Shown here: positions 17,001-21,444 of the stretch, one piece after another
Numbering within the stretch: position 1 is the first letter of the stretch
How the letters are laid out: each line of letters opens with the position of its first letter
Assembly (NCBI GenBank): GCA_029058705.1
Contig: JAIDXA010000213.1
Location: 1 to 21,892, forward strand
Direction: 5' to 3'
DNA length: 21,892 bases
DNA from: Paramuribaculum sp.
GTDB taxonomy: Bacteria; Bacteroidota; Bacteroidia; Bacteroidales; Muribaculaceae
Position numbers and translations under genes: made by a program
The notes under the pieces: generated by a model
Databases searched by the model: none
The model's input: only the letters and a program-made list of their open reading frames with translations
What the model was told of the DNA's origin: nothing

Positions 17001-17133
17001 TCAAATCCTCACACAGAATTTTGTGCATAAATTCGTAACTGGCGATCCGTATTTCAAACACCGGAAGAACTTCGTAAATGGCGTGTACACTTCTCAAAGT
17101 TCGATAAATTCTTTCTCTCCGTGGAATTATTGA
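11032..17133 (+). CDS. SpvB/RHS-repeat polymorphic toxin with C-terminal domain resembling toxin type 23
   Basis: A 2033-aa secreted polymorphic toxin. The signal peptide (1-27) ends ISLGQ. An SpvB-like domain (about 34-100) follows, with GHFSVTEAGGASYTV, GITPELAISYNSQSG and GILGNGTDISG. FG-GAP/VCBS-like Ca-binding loops lie at 356-660, for example DFNGDGISD and DFDGDGISD. Next come a TcdB-middle-like junction (LNRVIDGLGNTTTIGY) and many YD repeats to about 1600. The RHS-associated core has NQGSIIKVVDGKGN, GYTGHEMMPEFSLINLNGRL, YDPQISQFLSPD and NNPLIYTDPSGES (1709-1721), where RHS proteins switch from cage to toxin. The variable part (1722-2033) starts hydrophobic and Gly-rich. It then has strand-rich sequence with GDGEDRWRTT (1899-1908), which recalls polymorphic toxin type 23, and a tip ending NSFSPWNY. 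I favour that family moderately and cannot state the activity. The start at 11032 gives the signal peptide; an ATG at 10987 would overlap the preceding gene. The final 63 residues recur at 19735-19923. Confidence 0.92.
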   Translation: MIRLLKSAALLCFIILCALWPKISLGQRVMGNSVGTIDGHFSVTEAGGASYTVNIDCPTAAGGITPELAISYNSQSGTGILGNGTDISGISVISLGKKSIFYDGKNSGRTHSLDDAYYLNGQRLLHTSGSYGHPGSTYQIAGDPKTTVRFYGEFTPRDSILWMEVKTNDGHTLTYGKTADSRLAYKNTLQKKRTCAWYICKVENALGFSAEYTYTESGLMLYPSAIKYGMKEGVSTCTINSVTFDYENLSGNISEHTVEDQRSGINRLLQTITLKIGDNIWRKYNFSYNGTNTDFAPTLKSVQVQNHLGETLKPTEFQWNEIPMKNLVSKEANIDTKLPLKFDQTEKDGTIYQAVDFNGDGISDIVKIYSDYFTNGSYTCDNQTYNIAIFLSQNNGVYADTTVYEDIRTIGSLFETSIDFHGQSIVDFDGDGISDILIPTTEFKKEPFTSEISFDLILGKDIVSKRQHKQQYGFPLSSSADSVIFVSGDINADDKDEFIYFENKLNNNSKCIGKIVSYNAGNFSSTDLFLTMPYSPKKAIISDFNNNGLSDLLLFHEKGYCIFLNKGTDNINGIFDSEPSFNHYSNENFSQWETCDMNGDGLVDFVSTSEQGKKLVVHYNQGSGTFRKEIQDLDLAPSTSTGHDMLLSFDINNSGRTDLILVRENGNRKYSFYTIFNTLNGLKLNQQVNFSSDKKLHPGHLTVGSFSRSGCAELMSFGIDLTSPSQQKQDTRLRYYRLAQSSSGKLNRVIDGLGNTTTIGYGISSNASHAQKIGSAIRIGGVATSTVTSATIHNSTGMLTGSNSYSFKNIVYHTQGLGFLGFDETSVKNNLSGELQHTVISDRDPSFLFPTTIETNICLGDYSSQNIRHFQNITDQPNNLLCVLTSEENTDYDGITKSSTFRYSHNGNLEETSTKYGSEKFYTLSKYENYVNCDGVEKPTKITKTQKVDTDRNPYVQVTEFEYSNNGLITKQIDNAGTDKAITKTYEYDVFGNITQEHVSWDNIVQTSNIFRYDPSGNMLTEESHLPAGALKKYSHDEFGQIVSETDATNSQNLLVTSYLLDGWGNRIKISYPDNSVATRSVVYSPSSSCAYTITERIGSDSPVYFNYDSNGQLISKTTKGIGDIHLNTVYTYDSFGNVINVDNTSGKHTSSLSYTYDCRNRILSERNNNGHQTNYEYAKLFVQKNIYYPDNGRVRTHATYFNPMGHPIRYVSDGVDFYHMVNSMGKTMSYMTPDGHNEFEYDQNGNCTYATELFGLGAQRTQYAPDGKILSHTDAQGSETTYSYDEFGLLQSVATPNRVISHEYGTSGFDILKLVRSSDGYNSILFSHDKFGRIDSETREFSDGKVLGFSYEYGDNSRLKSKTYPNDLKVNYVYDSQGNMVEVLLDSISVSKLVSYDGIQSVHRFLDQISIVEINDLERARFDKWVSDSTSMLFDISVEYDRALSRTKSRSGFTPFHGRETFDYDSLDRLTKATGVGGDMEITYNKNGSIKSKSGIGNYTYNAFPFHAVKEIENSSGSISSLPLHTVYNELGLIEEITDEATGYSISFEYGPDQKRWKSELRKHGEIVRTIRYADEYEEVTEGNTIRRFYYLEGGNLVLQTLENSTLISQEILHLLTDNQGSIIKVVDGKGNIVFETYYDAWGAATVINNSIGLTRGYTGHEMMPEFSLINLNGRLYDPQISQFLSPDNVIQSPSDFQSHNRYSYCLNNPLIYTDPSGESWLSSALLGAVGFISGYLFNGIETHHWGWSSIKVGLSSAAFAILGDLGGGSASLLNKSLSVVANNALSHMNPISASLNSHVTLSMFPILNFGTGGSVFGMGMGVSVSHKKWNFQASIGTTSKYFGWNFKTTYDDYGASYGMTFYNAGNFHGSHIGGQITGTAAIYAHKFAASFTNDALGDGEDRWRTTAEEISWGRYSIGSYVDTNWGKGESERIHGERNGVDFADCYEDIIKYNVNGTYKEGQAYMSPIWIGIRQGNQIHRLGYSHKYNQILTQNFVHKFVTGDPYFKHRKNFVNGVYTSQSSINSFSPWNY

Positions 17134-17157
17134 TTACAATTTAAATGCCACAAAAAA
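17106..17157 (+). repeat. Exact 52-bp direct repeat, module 1 copy (toxin end to lipoprotein start)
   Basis: This block is identical to 19899-19950. It covers the last codons of the RHS toxin (NSFSPWNY and stop), the short intergenic spacer and the start of the following lipoprotein gene. The copies diverge at an A run (seven A's here, six there). It marks a recombination-competent boundary between toxin tips and the lipoprotein pair. Confidence 0.9.
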
Positions 17158-17706
17158 ATGAAGACAGTTATTCTGACGCAAAAGATTGCGGCGATGGTTA
17201 TGCTTCTGTCCCTAATGTCATGTATGTCTTGGCCCCGTTCAGAGAAGTGGTTCAGAGAGCATTCCGACATATTATTGGGTCAGCCCGATTTGGGCGCGGG
17301 CAAATTGCCCTTGATCTACTCCGATAGCGGAGCATATATCCTCACCGTCAACGGAGAAACCGTGATAAGGGAAATTTACAGGTTCAAAACCGACGGCACG
17401 GTTTATTCAAGAGGACGTAATGCCGGGCTTTACAGGACAGATGGAGACACCATATTTGCCAATATCTACATCTCCCCATCTGCACCTGTAGACATCAACA
17501 AAATCAAGCTACTTTACATCGATCCGCACACACTGCGCATTCTGCACCAAAGTTGGCCAAAAGAGGACTACGATAAAAATGAGTATTTTCTCAGATACTA
17601 TGACTTCGGGCATAAAGTAAAGCGAAGTATCAACCTCAATAAATTCTTTAGCCACAGGTGGATATGGGGAAACGACTCTCTATATCTTGAATGGAAAAAC
17701 GATTGA
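17158..17706 (+). CDS. Small lipoprotein, module 1 first gene; candidate immunity protein
   Basis: A 182-aa predicted lipoprotein. The signal peptide MKTVILTQKIAAMVMLLSLMSC has its lipobox (LMSC) with the acylated Cys at 22. The mature part carries the motif shared by all six lipoproteins of the array: a strand ending in TDGTVY, then AGLYRTDGDTIFANIY. It ends with the C-terminal signature HRWIWGNDSLYLEW. It begins 24 bp after the toxin stop, where immunity genes of RHS and other polymorphic toxins are normally found, so immunity is the leading inference. Because it is a lipoprotein, it would protect from the periplasm or outer membrane and not the cytosol. It is the closest relative of the gene at 19950; 80 bp at 17281-17360 are identical between them. 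I recognise no named family. Confidence 0.85.
   Translation: MKTVILTQKIAAMVMLLSLMSCMSWPRSEKWFREHSDILLGQPDLGAGKLPLIYSDSGAYILTVNGETVIREIYRFKTDGTVYSRGRNAGLYRTDGDTIFANIYISPSAPVDINKIKLLYIDPHTLRILHQSWPKEDYDKNEYFLRYYDFGHKVKRSINLNKFFSHRWIWGNDSLYLEWKND
17281..17360 (+). repeat. Exact 80-bp repeat inside the first lipoprotein gene, copy 1
   Basis: Identical to 20073-20152, inside a gene pair that is otherwise clearly diverged. It encodes the segment QPDLGAGKLPLIYSDSGAYI and the residues through NGET. Such an island of perfect identity suggests recent gene conversion or recombination between modules 1 and 3. It also contains a near-perfect short palindrome (GGGCAAATTGCCC). Confidence 0.9.
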
Positions 17707-17743
17707 AACACTCACTGATTACGACTTATTAACCGATCTCAGA

Positions 17744-18400
17744 ATGAACCATCATCTTGCAACAACATCCTTAGGTTTGACGATAGTCTTACTTTTCCTT
17801 ACACTAAGTGCATGCAACAATAAAAGAGCCATTGCAAAAGTCTACAAGCCTGTGCTATATTCAAATAATTATTCCCCCTATTCAACAGGATGCAAAAATA
17901 ACATCCGGCTAAGTACAGATGGTGTTTATTTAGTGACCAAGCACGATTCAGTATTCACCGATGAAGACCTGTTCTACGTTTTAGAGGATAATGGAGTTTG
18001 TTGGATGTCTGAAAATCGATCAGGAATATATCAAGTTGTCGGAGATTCTATTTTTATGCAGTTCTATTATGTTGGCCGAGGCCGTATAAATTCCGGATTC
18101 TATCAGTACTGGGATGTCGGTTTTTGCAAGTATAAAATTATCGATTCTCTTTCATTCAAAGAAGCTGGAGGCTTATTTCCGGAAGATGAAGTTAAGTTAA
18201 AACCATTTGTTCCCGGAGGGCAAGCCCTCCCTAAGCGCACATACCAATTCTATAAGCTGAAATATCCAATACACTTGAATTCTGACGCTAACATTCTGAA
18301 CCAAAAGTGGATTTGGAGAGATAAAAAGGAGTGGAAGGCGTGGAAGAAAGCCCAGAAGGCCAAAAAGAAAAAAAGAATCTCCTGGATAGACTTTTCCTGA
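17744..18400 (+). CDS. Small lipoprotein, module 1 second gene, with frameshifted lysine-rich tail
   Basis: A 218-aa predicted lipoprotein. The signal peptide MNHHLATTSLGLTIVLLFLTLSAC ends in lipobox LSAC with Cys24. The mature part has a tyrosine-rich YSNNYSPYS segment, DNGVCW, then SGIYQVVGDSIFMQFY, the array-wide motif. It ends with QKWIWRDKKEWKAW followed by a lysine-rich tail (KKAQKAKKKK). The ATG at 17744 starts the signal peptide; an in-frame ATG at 17687 lies inside the previous gene. Compared with the paralogue at 20523, it lacks about 8 bases in the A-rich stretch after 18373, so its last residues (RISWIDFS) are out of register with that copy's RKKESLE. Function unknown; a second immunity or accessory protein is inferred from position. 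Confidence 0.82.
   Translation: MNHHLATTSLGLTIVLLFLTLSACNNKRAIAKVYKPVLYSNNYSPYSTGCKNNIRLSTDGVYLVTKHDSVFTDEDLFYVLEDNGVCWMSENRSGIYQVVGDSIFMQFYYVGRGRINSGFYQYWDVGFCKYKIIDSLSFKEAGGLFPEDEVKLKPFVPGGQALPKRTYQFYKLKYPIHLNSDANILNQKWIWRDKKEWKAWKKAQKAKKKKRISWIDFS
18323..18373 (+). repeat. Exact 51-bp repeat at the end of the second lipoprotein gene, copy 1
   Basis: Identical to 21102-21152. It encodes the KKEWKAWKKAQKAKKKK end of the protein. Directly beyond it the two copies differ by a short indel in the A-rich run, which changes the reading frame of this copy. Confidence 0.9.
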
Positions 18401-18404
18401 AAAT

Positions 18405-18563
18405 CGATTAGGCTACAGTCACCCTCAAATTCAGAATCTGACTCAGAATCTCATTCACAAATACAAATTAGGGAATCAAAGTTTCTATAAAAATTATTCC
18501 AATTTTAAAACCGGAATATATATTTCTACTTCGTCCACTAATCGGTTTTCACTATGGCCATGA
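18405..18563 (+). pseudogene. Displaced RHS toxin tip, fragment 1 (module 2)
   Basis: An in-frame stretch with no start codon encodes 52 residues beginning RLGYSHPQIQNLTQN and ending RFSLWP before TGA at 18561. It aligns with the end of the RHS toxin: RLGYSHKYNQILTQN at the same place, the IHKY/VHKF step, the NF-x2-G block and the SFSPW end. Similarity begins abruptly at the R, five bases after the previous stop codon. The stop overlaps the next start as ATGA. This is what remains of an older toxin C-terminus whose two lipoproteins follow, an orphan-tip arrangement. It would be expressed only if recombined onto the RHS gene. Confidence 0.82.
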
Positions 18564-19108
18564 AAGCAACTCTAACCCCACACGCCTTGATTGCATTTTT
18601 TTGCCTGATGTTTGTTTTGGGATGCCAAACAAATTTTGGGCATTTCCTAAACGGCAGCAATAAAGCAATCAATAGCACCGATATAACGTGGGGCGGCAGC
18701 GATTCGTCAGACTGCCGAATACGAACAGATGGCATGTATGTGCTTGTGTCTGGCGATACCGTTTTTCCTACTTACTTCATTCAATTCGCAGAAAACCACG
18801 ACTGCTTGTTTACAGGCGGATATGGAGAACATATTTATAAGACTTCAAACGACACAATTTATATTAATCAGTATGACAACTTTGGATTGAACAGAGCTTG
18901 GCATCTCGTGCGATTTAAATTCGTAATCAATTCCCCAGACTCTATCACCCTCTCGTCACATCCTTATAACTCCAGATTCACATCGCCCTGGACTTTCCGC
19001 TTTGTCAAAACGAGTTTAGACAAAGTGCCATATAGCTTTCTGAAAAAACAGCCTTGGATGTGGCGCAGCAAACAAGAGTGGAAAGAATGGATGAAATCCA
19101 ACAGCTAA
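18560..19108 (+). CDS. Small lipoprotein, module 2 first gene; candidate immunity protein
   Basis: A 182-aa predicted lipoprotein. The signal peptide MKATLTPHALIAFFCLMFVLGC ends in a clear lipobox (VLGC) with Cys22, the same length as in the module 1 and 3 counterparts. This favours the ATG at 18560 over the alternative two codons upstream (18554). The mature sequence keeps the array motif in a more diverged form (EHIYKTSNDTIYINQY) and the C-terminal signature QPWMWRSKQEWKEW. The start overlaps the stop of the displaced toxin tip (ATGA), so tip and gene travel as a unit. It is 13 bp from the next lipoprotein gene. The function is unknown; immunity to the toxin variant represented by fragment 1 is an inference. 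Confidence 0.83.
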   Translation: MKATLTPHALIAFFCLMFVLGCQTNFGHFLNGSNKAINSTDITWGGSDSSDCRIRTDGMYVLVSGDTVFPTYFIQFAENHDCLFTGGYGEHIYKTSNDTIYINQYDNFGLNRAWHLVRFKFVINSPDSITLSSHPYNSRFTSPWTFRFVKTSLDKVPYSFLKKQPWMWRSKQEWKEWMKSNS

Positions 19109-19121
19109 GCATCAACCATAT

Positions 19122-19691
19122 ATGAAACGCTCAATAATTCAACGTATCTCGGCGTCTATTATTTCAGAGATGCTGTGTCTATTGTTAATAACCGCATGCT
19201 CAATCATGAAAGAAGACCGCAATGAACCCATAGAAACAGATATAAAATTCAGCATCTACAAGACTGTTCAGAATGATTCATTAACGAAATGTTCGCGTTT
19301 CTTTCGCATAAACACATACTACCCCGGCAAAGGCATTTTTTGGTTTAAACTCTACCCCGACAGAAGTGCCATTACATACAATGGGGCGGGAATCTATGAG
19401 GTTGTCGGTGACACAATTTACCTTGATAATTTTCAAAAGGATTGTTACTCGAAGAAATGGCATAAACAACGGTTTACTCTTTATATCTCACCTAAAGGGA
19501 CTCTCATTGCTAAACCTATAGACCAATATAGCGAACCAGCCGAATACGTCCCTATTGACTTTCCATTCTGTCCTAAAGTTTACGACAATGATCTATCGGT
19601 ATATCCCATCAAAAAACTGCCCTGGATGTGGGAACACGAAGCCGAATGGGCCGAATGGATGGAACAAAGCCAAGGGCATAGGATACAATGA
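19122..19691 (+). CDS. Small lipoprotein, module 2 second gene
   Basis: A 189-aa predicted lipoprotein with a 26-residue signal peptide ending in lipobox ITAC (Cys26). The array motif is AGIYEVVGDTIYLDNF, and the C-terminal signature is LPWMWEHEAEWAEWMEQ. The last few residues (GHRIQ) are read from DNA that in the next frame already belongs to the second displaced toxin tip. The original end of this protein may therefore have been replaced where the two were joined. It is diverged from the second lipoproteins of modules 1 and 3 and lacks their lysine-rich tail. Function unknown; the pairing with the preceding gene repeats that of the other modules. Confidence 0.83.
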   Translation: MKRSIIQRISASIISEMLCLLLITACSIMKEDRNEPIETDIKFSIYKTVQNDSLTKCSRFFRINTYYPGKGIFWFKLYPDRSAITYNGAGIYEVVGDTIYLDNFQKDCYSKKWHKQRFTLYISPKGTLIAKPIDQYSEPAEYVPIDFPFCPKVYDNDLSVYPIKKLPWMWEHEAEWAEWMEQSQGHRIQ

Positions 19692-19926
19692 TGAAGGCGT
19701 ATGGAGAATAGACAAAGTGTTTTCCGCACCCCTTTGGATTGGTATTCGTCAAGGTAACCAAATTCAGCGATTAGGTTATTCCCATACGGTTATACAGAAC
19801 TTTACCCAAAATTTTATCCACAAATATTTAACCCCCACTCCATACTTTCTCGGATACGAAAACTTCAAATCAGGGCCGTTTTTCTCGGTCGGTTCAGCAA
19901 ATTCTTTCTCTCCGTGGAATTATTGA
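19672..19926 (+). pseudogene. Displaced RHS toxin tip, fragment 2 (module 3)
   Basis: An open stretch without its own start encodes GIGYNDEGVWRIDKVFSAP and then a 63-residue segment from WIGIRQGNQIQRLGYSH (Trp codon at 19735) to NSFSPWNY. By my count 40 of those 63 residues match the end of the RHS toxin, with no gap. Its beginning overlaps the end of the preceding lipoprotein gene in another frame. The ATGs near 19688 are also out of frame, so it should not be translated on its own. From 19899 onward the DNA is identical to the RHS gene end and continues identically into the next lipoprotein gene. This is a ready-made donor for replacing the toxin end by homologous recombination. Confidence 0.88.
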
Positions 19927-19950
19927 TTACAATTTAAATGCCACAAAAAA
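19899..19950 (+). repeat. Exact 52-bp direct repeat, module 3 copy
   Basis: Identical to 17106-17157. Here it joins fragment 2 of the toxin tip to the first lipoprotein of module 3. One A fewer in the following A run puts an upstream ATG (19938) in frame with this gene, which is not so in module 1. Confidence 0.9.
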
Positions 19951-20513
19951 TGAAGACCGTCATTCTAATGCAAAAGATTGCAGCTATAGCTATGCTTCTT
20001 TCTCTTACTTCATGTATGGGCTTGTATCTTTCAGAAAAGTATCTTAGCGAGAACTCCGACATCCGATTGGGCCAGCCCGATTTGGGCGCGGGCAAATTGC
20101 CCTTGATCTACTCCGATAGCGGAGCATATATCCTCACCGTCAACGGAGAAACTTTGATAGATCAATTTGTCCAATTCAACCGTGACGGGACTGTGATTTG
20201 TGGCTCAACCCCCGGCGTTTATAAAACAGACGGTGACACGATATTTGTCAACATATATAAGTTGAAATATTTAAAGATCATAAGCAGAGTGAAGTTACTG
20301 TTTATTAACAGTAAAACATTGCGCCTTATCTATCAAGATTATGACAAAGACTACAAAAAAAATAATTACATATTGAATTTTTACGATTTCAAACGTCTCG
20401 TTCCTCAAGGAAACGCCATGAACAATCTATTGAAAAAGGAATGGATATGGAGCGATAAATCTCTCTATGAGAAATGGAAAGCTACCCAACCAGAATTGTC
20501 AAACAGCAAATGA
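19950..20513 (+). CDS. Small lipoprotein, module 3 first gene; paralogue of 17158-17706
   Basis: A 187-aa predicted lipoprotein. The signal peptide MKTVILMQKIAAIAMLLSLTSC ends in lipobox LTSC with Cys22. An ATG four codons upstream (19938) is in frame, but it is out of frame in the module 1 copy, so 19950 is the conserved start. The mature part has the SENSDIRLGQPDLGAGKLP segment, DGTVI, then PGVYKTDGDTIFVNIY, and a C-terminal KEWIWSDKSLYEKW. Conservation with 17158-17706 is patchy: perfect over 80 bp and clearly diverged beyond it, particularly over the last third. That pattern fits specificity change by recombination. It sits 23 bp after the stop of toxin-tip fragment 2. Role inferred as immunity. 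Confidence 0.84.
   Translation: MKTVILMQKIAAIAMLLSLTSCMGLYLSEKYLSENSDIRLGQPDLGAGKLPLIYSDSGAYILTVNGETLIDQFVQFNRDGTVICGSTPGVYKTDGDTIFVNIYKLKYLKIISRVKLLFINSKTLRLIYQDYDKDYKKNNYILNFYDFKRLVPQGNAMNNLLKKEWIWSDKSLYEKWKATQPELSNSK
20073..20152 (+). repeat. Exact 80-bp repeat inside the first lipoprotein gene, copy 2
   Basis: Identical to 17281-17360. Both edges of identity are sharp: the next base on each side differs. Confidence 0.9.
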
Positions 20514-20522
20514 TTATCTGAA

Positions 20523-21176
20523 ATGAATCACAGAATGACACCCTTCGTCCCTGTCCTGATAATGCTTTCAATTATCGTGTCCTTTTCGGCCTGCAACAAC
20601 AGAAGAGCCGTTGCTAAATTCCCCAAGCAGGCACTCTACTCAAACGACTATTCCCCATATTCGAACAGAAGCGACAACAATAAGAGACTAAAAACGGGAA
20701 ACGTGTATCTGACTGTCAGCAGAGACACTGTGTTTCTGCACGACGGTAGTTTCGTTTTAAACGAAGATGGCACTTGCTGGCAAAGTGGCCGATATTCCGG
20801 CTTATATCAAATAGTCGGAGATTCTCTTTTCATGCAATATTATACAGTGTTAACGGGCTATTATACTTCAAGCATCTTCCAATATTGGGACGTCCGATTG
20901 TACAGATGCAAAATAATTGACAGTTCATCATTTACAATATCTCAGAGTTCAACATTTATCGGTCCTGACCTAACCCCTATAGGGCCATTCTATTTCAATT
21001 CCGATTCCGATGCAACATGTATGCAATACTATCCATTAGAAAATCCCTTACACGTCAATCAAGCCGCAAACATCCTGAACCAAAAGTGGATTTGGAAAGA
21101 CAAAAAGGAGTGGAAGGCGTGGAAGAAAGCCCAGAAGGCCAAAAAGAAAAAACGAAAAAAAGAATCTCTTGAATAG
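20523..21176 (+). CDS. Small lipoprotein, module 3 second gene; paralogue of 17744-18400
   Basis: A 217-aa predicted lipoprotein. The signal peptide MNHRMTPFVPVLIMLSIIVSFSAC ends in FSAC with Cys24. The mature part starts CNNRRAVAKF (module 1: CNNKRAIAKV), then YSNDYSPYS, EDGTCW and SGLYQIVGDSLFMQYY. The C-terminal QKWIWKDKKEWKAW is followed by a strongly basic tail ending KKESLE. The tail frame here appears to be the intact one, since the module 1 copy has an A-rich indel. It starts 9 bp after the previous gene, so the pair is probably translationally coupled. It is the last gene of the array; no convincing terminator follows. Function unknown. Confidence 0.84.
   Translation: MNHRMTPFVPVLIMLSIIVSFSACNNRRAVAKFPKQALYSNDYSPYSNRSDNNKRLKTGNVYLTVSRDTVFLHDGSFVLNEDGTCWQSGRYSGLYQIVGDSLFMQYYTVLTGYYTSSIFQYWDVRLYRCKIIDSSSFTISQSSTFIGPDLTPIGPFYFNSDSDATCMQYYPLENPLHVNQAANILNQKWIWKDKKEWKAWKKAQKAKKKKRKKESLE
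21102..21152 (+). repeat. Exact 51-bp repeat at the end of the second lipoprotein gene, copy 2
   Basis: Identical to 18323-18373. The extra bases after 21152 (starting CGAAAAAA) keep this copy in the KKESLE frame. Confidence 0.9.
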
Positions 21177-21243
21177 ACTTTTCATGAAATTTCAGCCAGG
21201 CTGTCCACTTGTCATGATTCAAGAGCCTTAGAAACTGGTTGAA

Positions 21244-21387
21244 TTTACTACGAATCAAGAAATAATTGCTCTATCTGGAATTCTTCAGGTCATCATAAAA
21301 GTCTTTTTGGCGATTTCAGCCAAATTTCGTCAGTCGCAATGTGGCAATTGCTCTTTTCTCAACTCGCTGAATTCGCTCATTGAATCC
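21244..21387. repeat. Dispersed noncoding repeat, copy 2
   Basis: Aligns without net length change to 3096-3239, in the same orientation. The enclosing stem is GCGATTTCAGC (21310-21320) with GCTGAATTCGC (21366-21376). One base pair is changed on both sides relative to copy 1 (T-A becomes C-G), one pair is lost and one gained. It occupies the 268-bp gap between the last lipoprotein gene and the next gene, at the edge of the toxin array. Confidence 0.75.
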
Positions 21388-21444
21388 TCTCAATCAATCC
21401 TGTAACTAAATTCAAACAGTTTCTTATAGCCGTATGACAACGCC

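Noticed and set aside
17145..17327. 60-codon frame starting at the ATG after the RHS stop
   Set aside because: It is out of frame with the lipoprotein gene beginning at 17158, which has a proper signal peptide and a conserved paralogue at 19950.
19555..19926. A complete 123-aa gene for toxin-tip fragment 2
   Set aside because: Its first ~40 codons lie in the wrong frame inside the preceding lipoprotein gene and have no similarity to the toxin. Only the part from about 19672 is homologous, so I treat it as a startless fragment.
21177..21243. A further degenerate toxin tip after the last lipoprotein (AGGCT resembling the RLGYSH start)
   Set aside because: Only five bases match, and no continuing similarity to the toxin end is visible in any frame.
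16942..21392. CRISPR array or integron-like cassette recombination sites among the repeated modules
   Set aside because: The repeats are coding-gene paralogues of 500-650 bp with no short regularly spaced repeats, and I found no attC-like hairpins or integrase.
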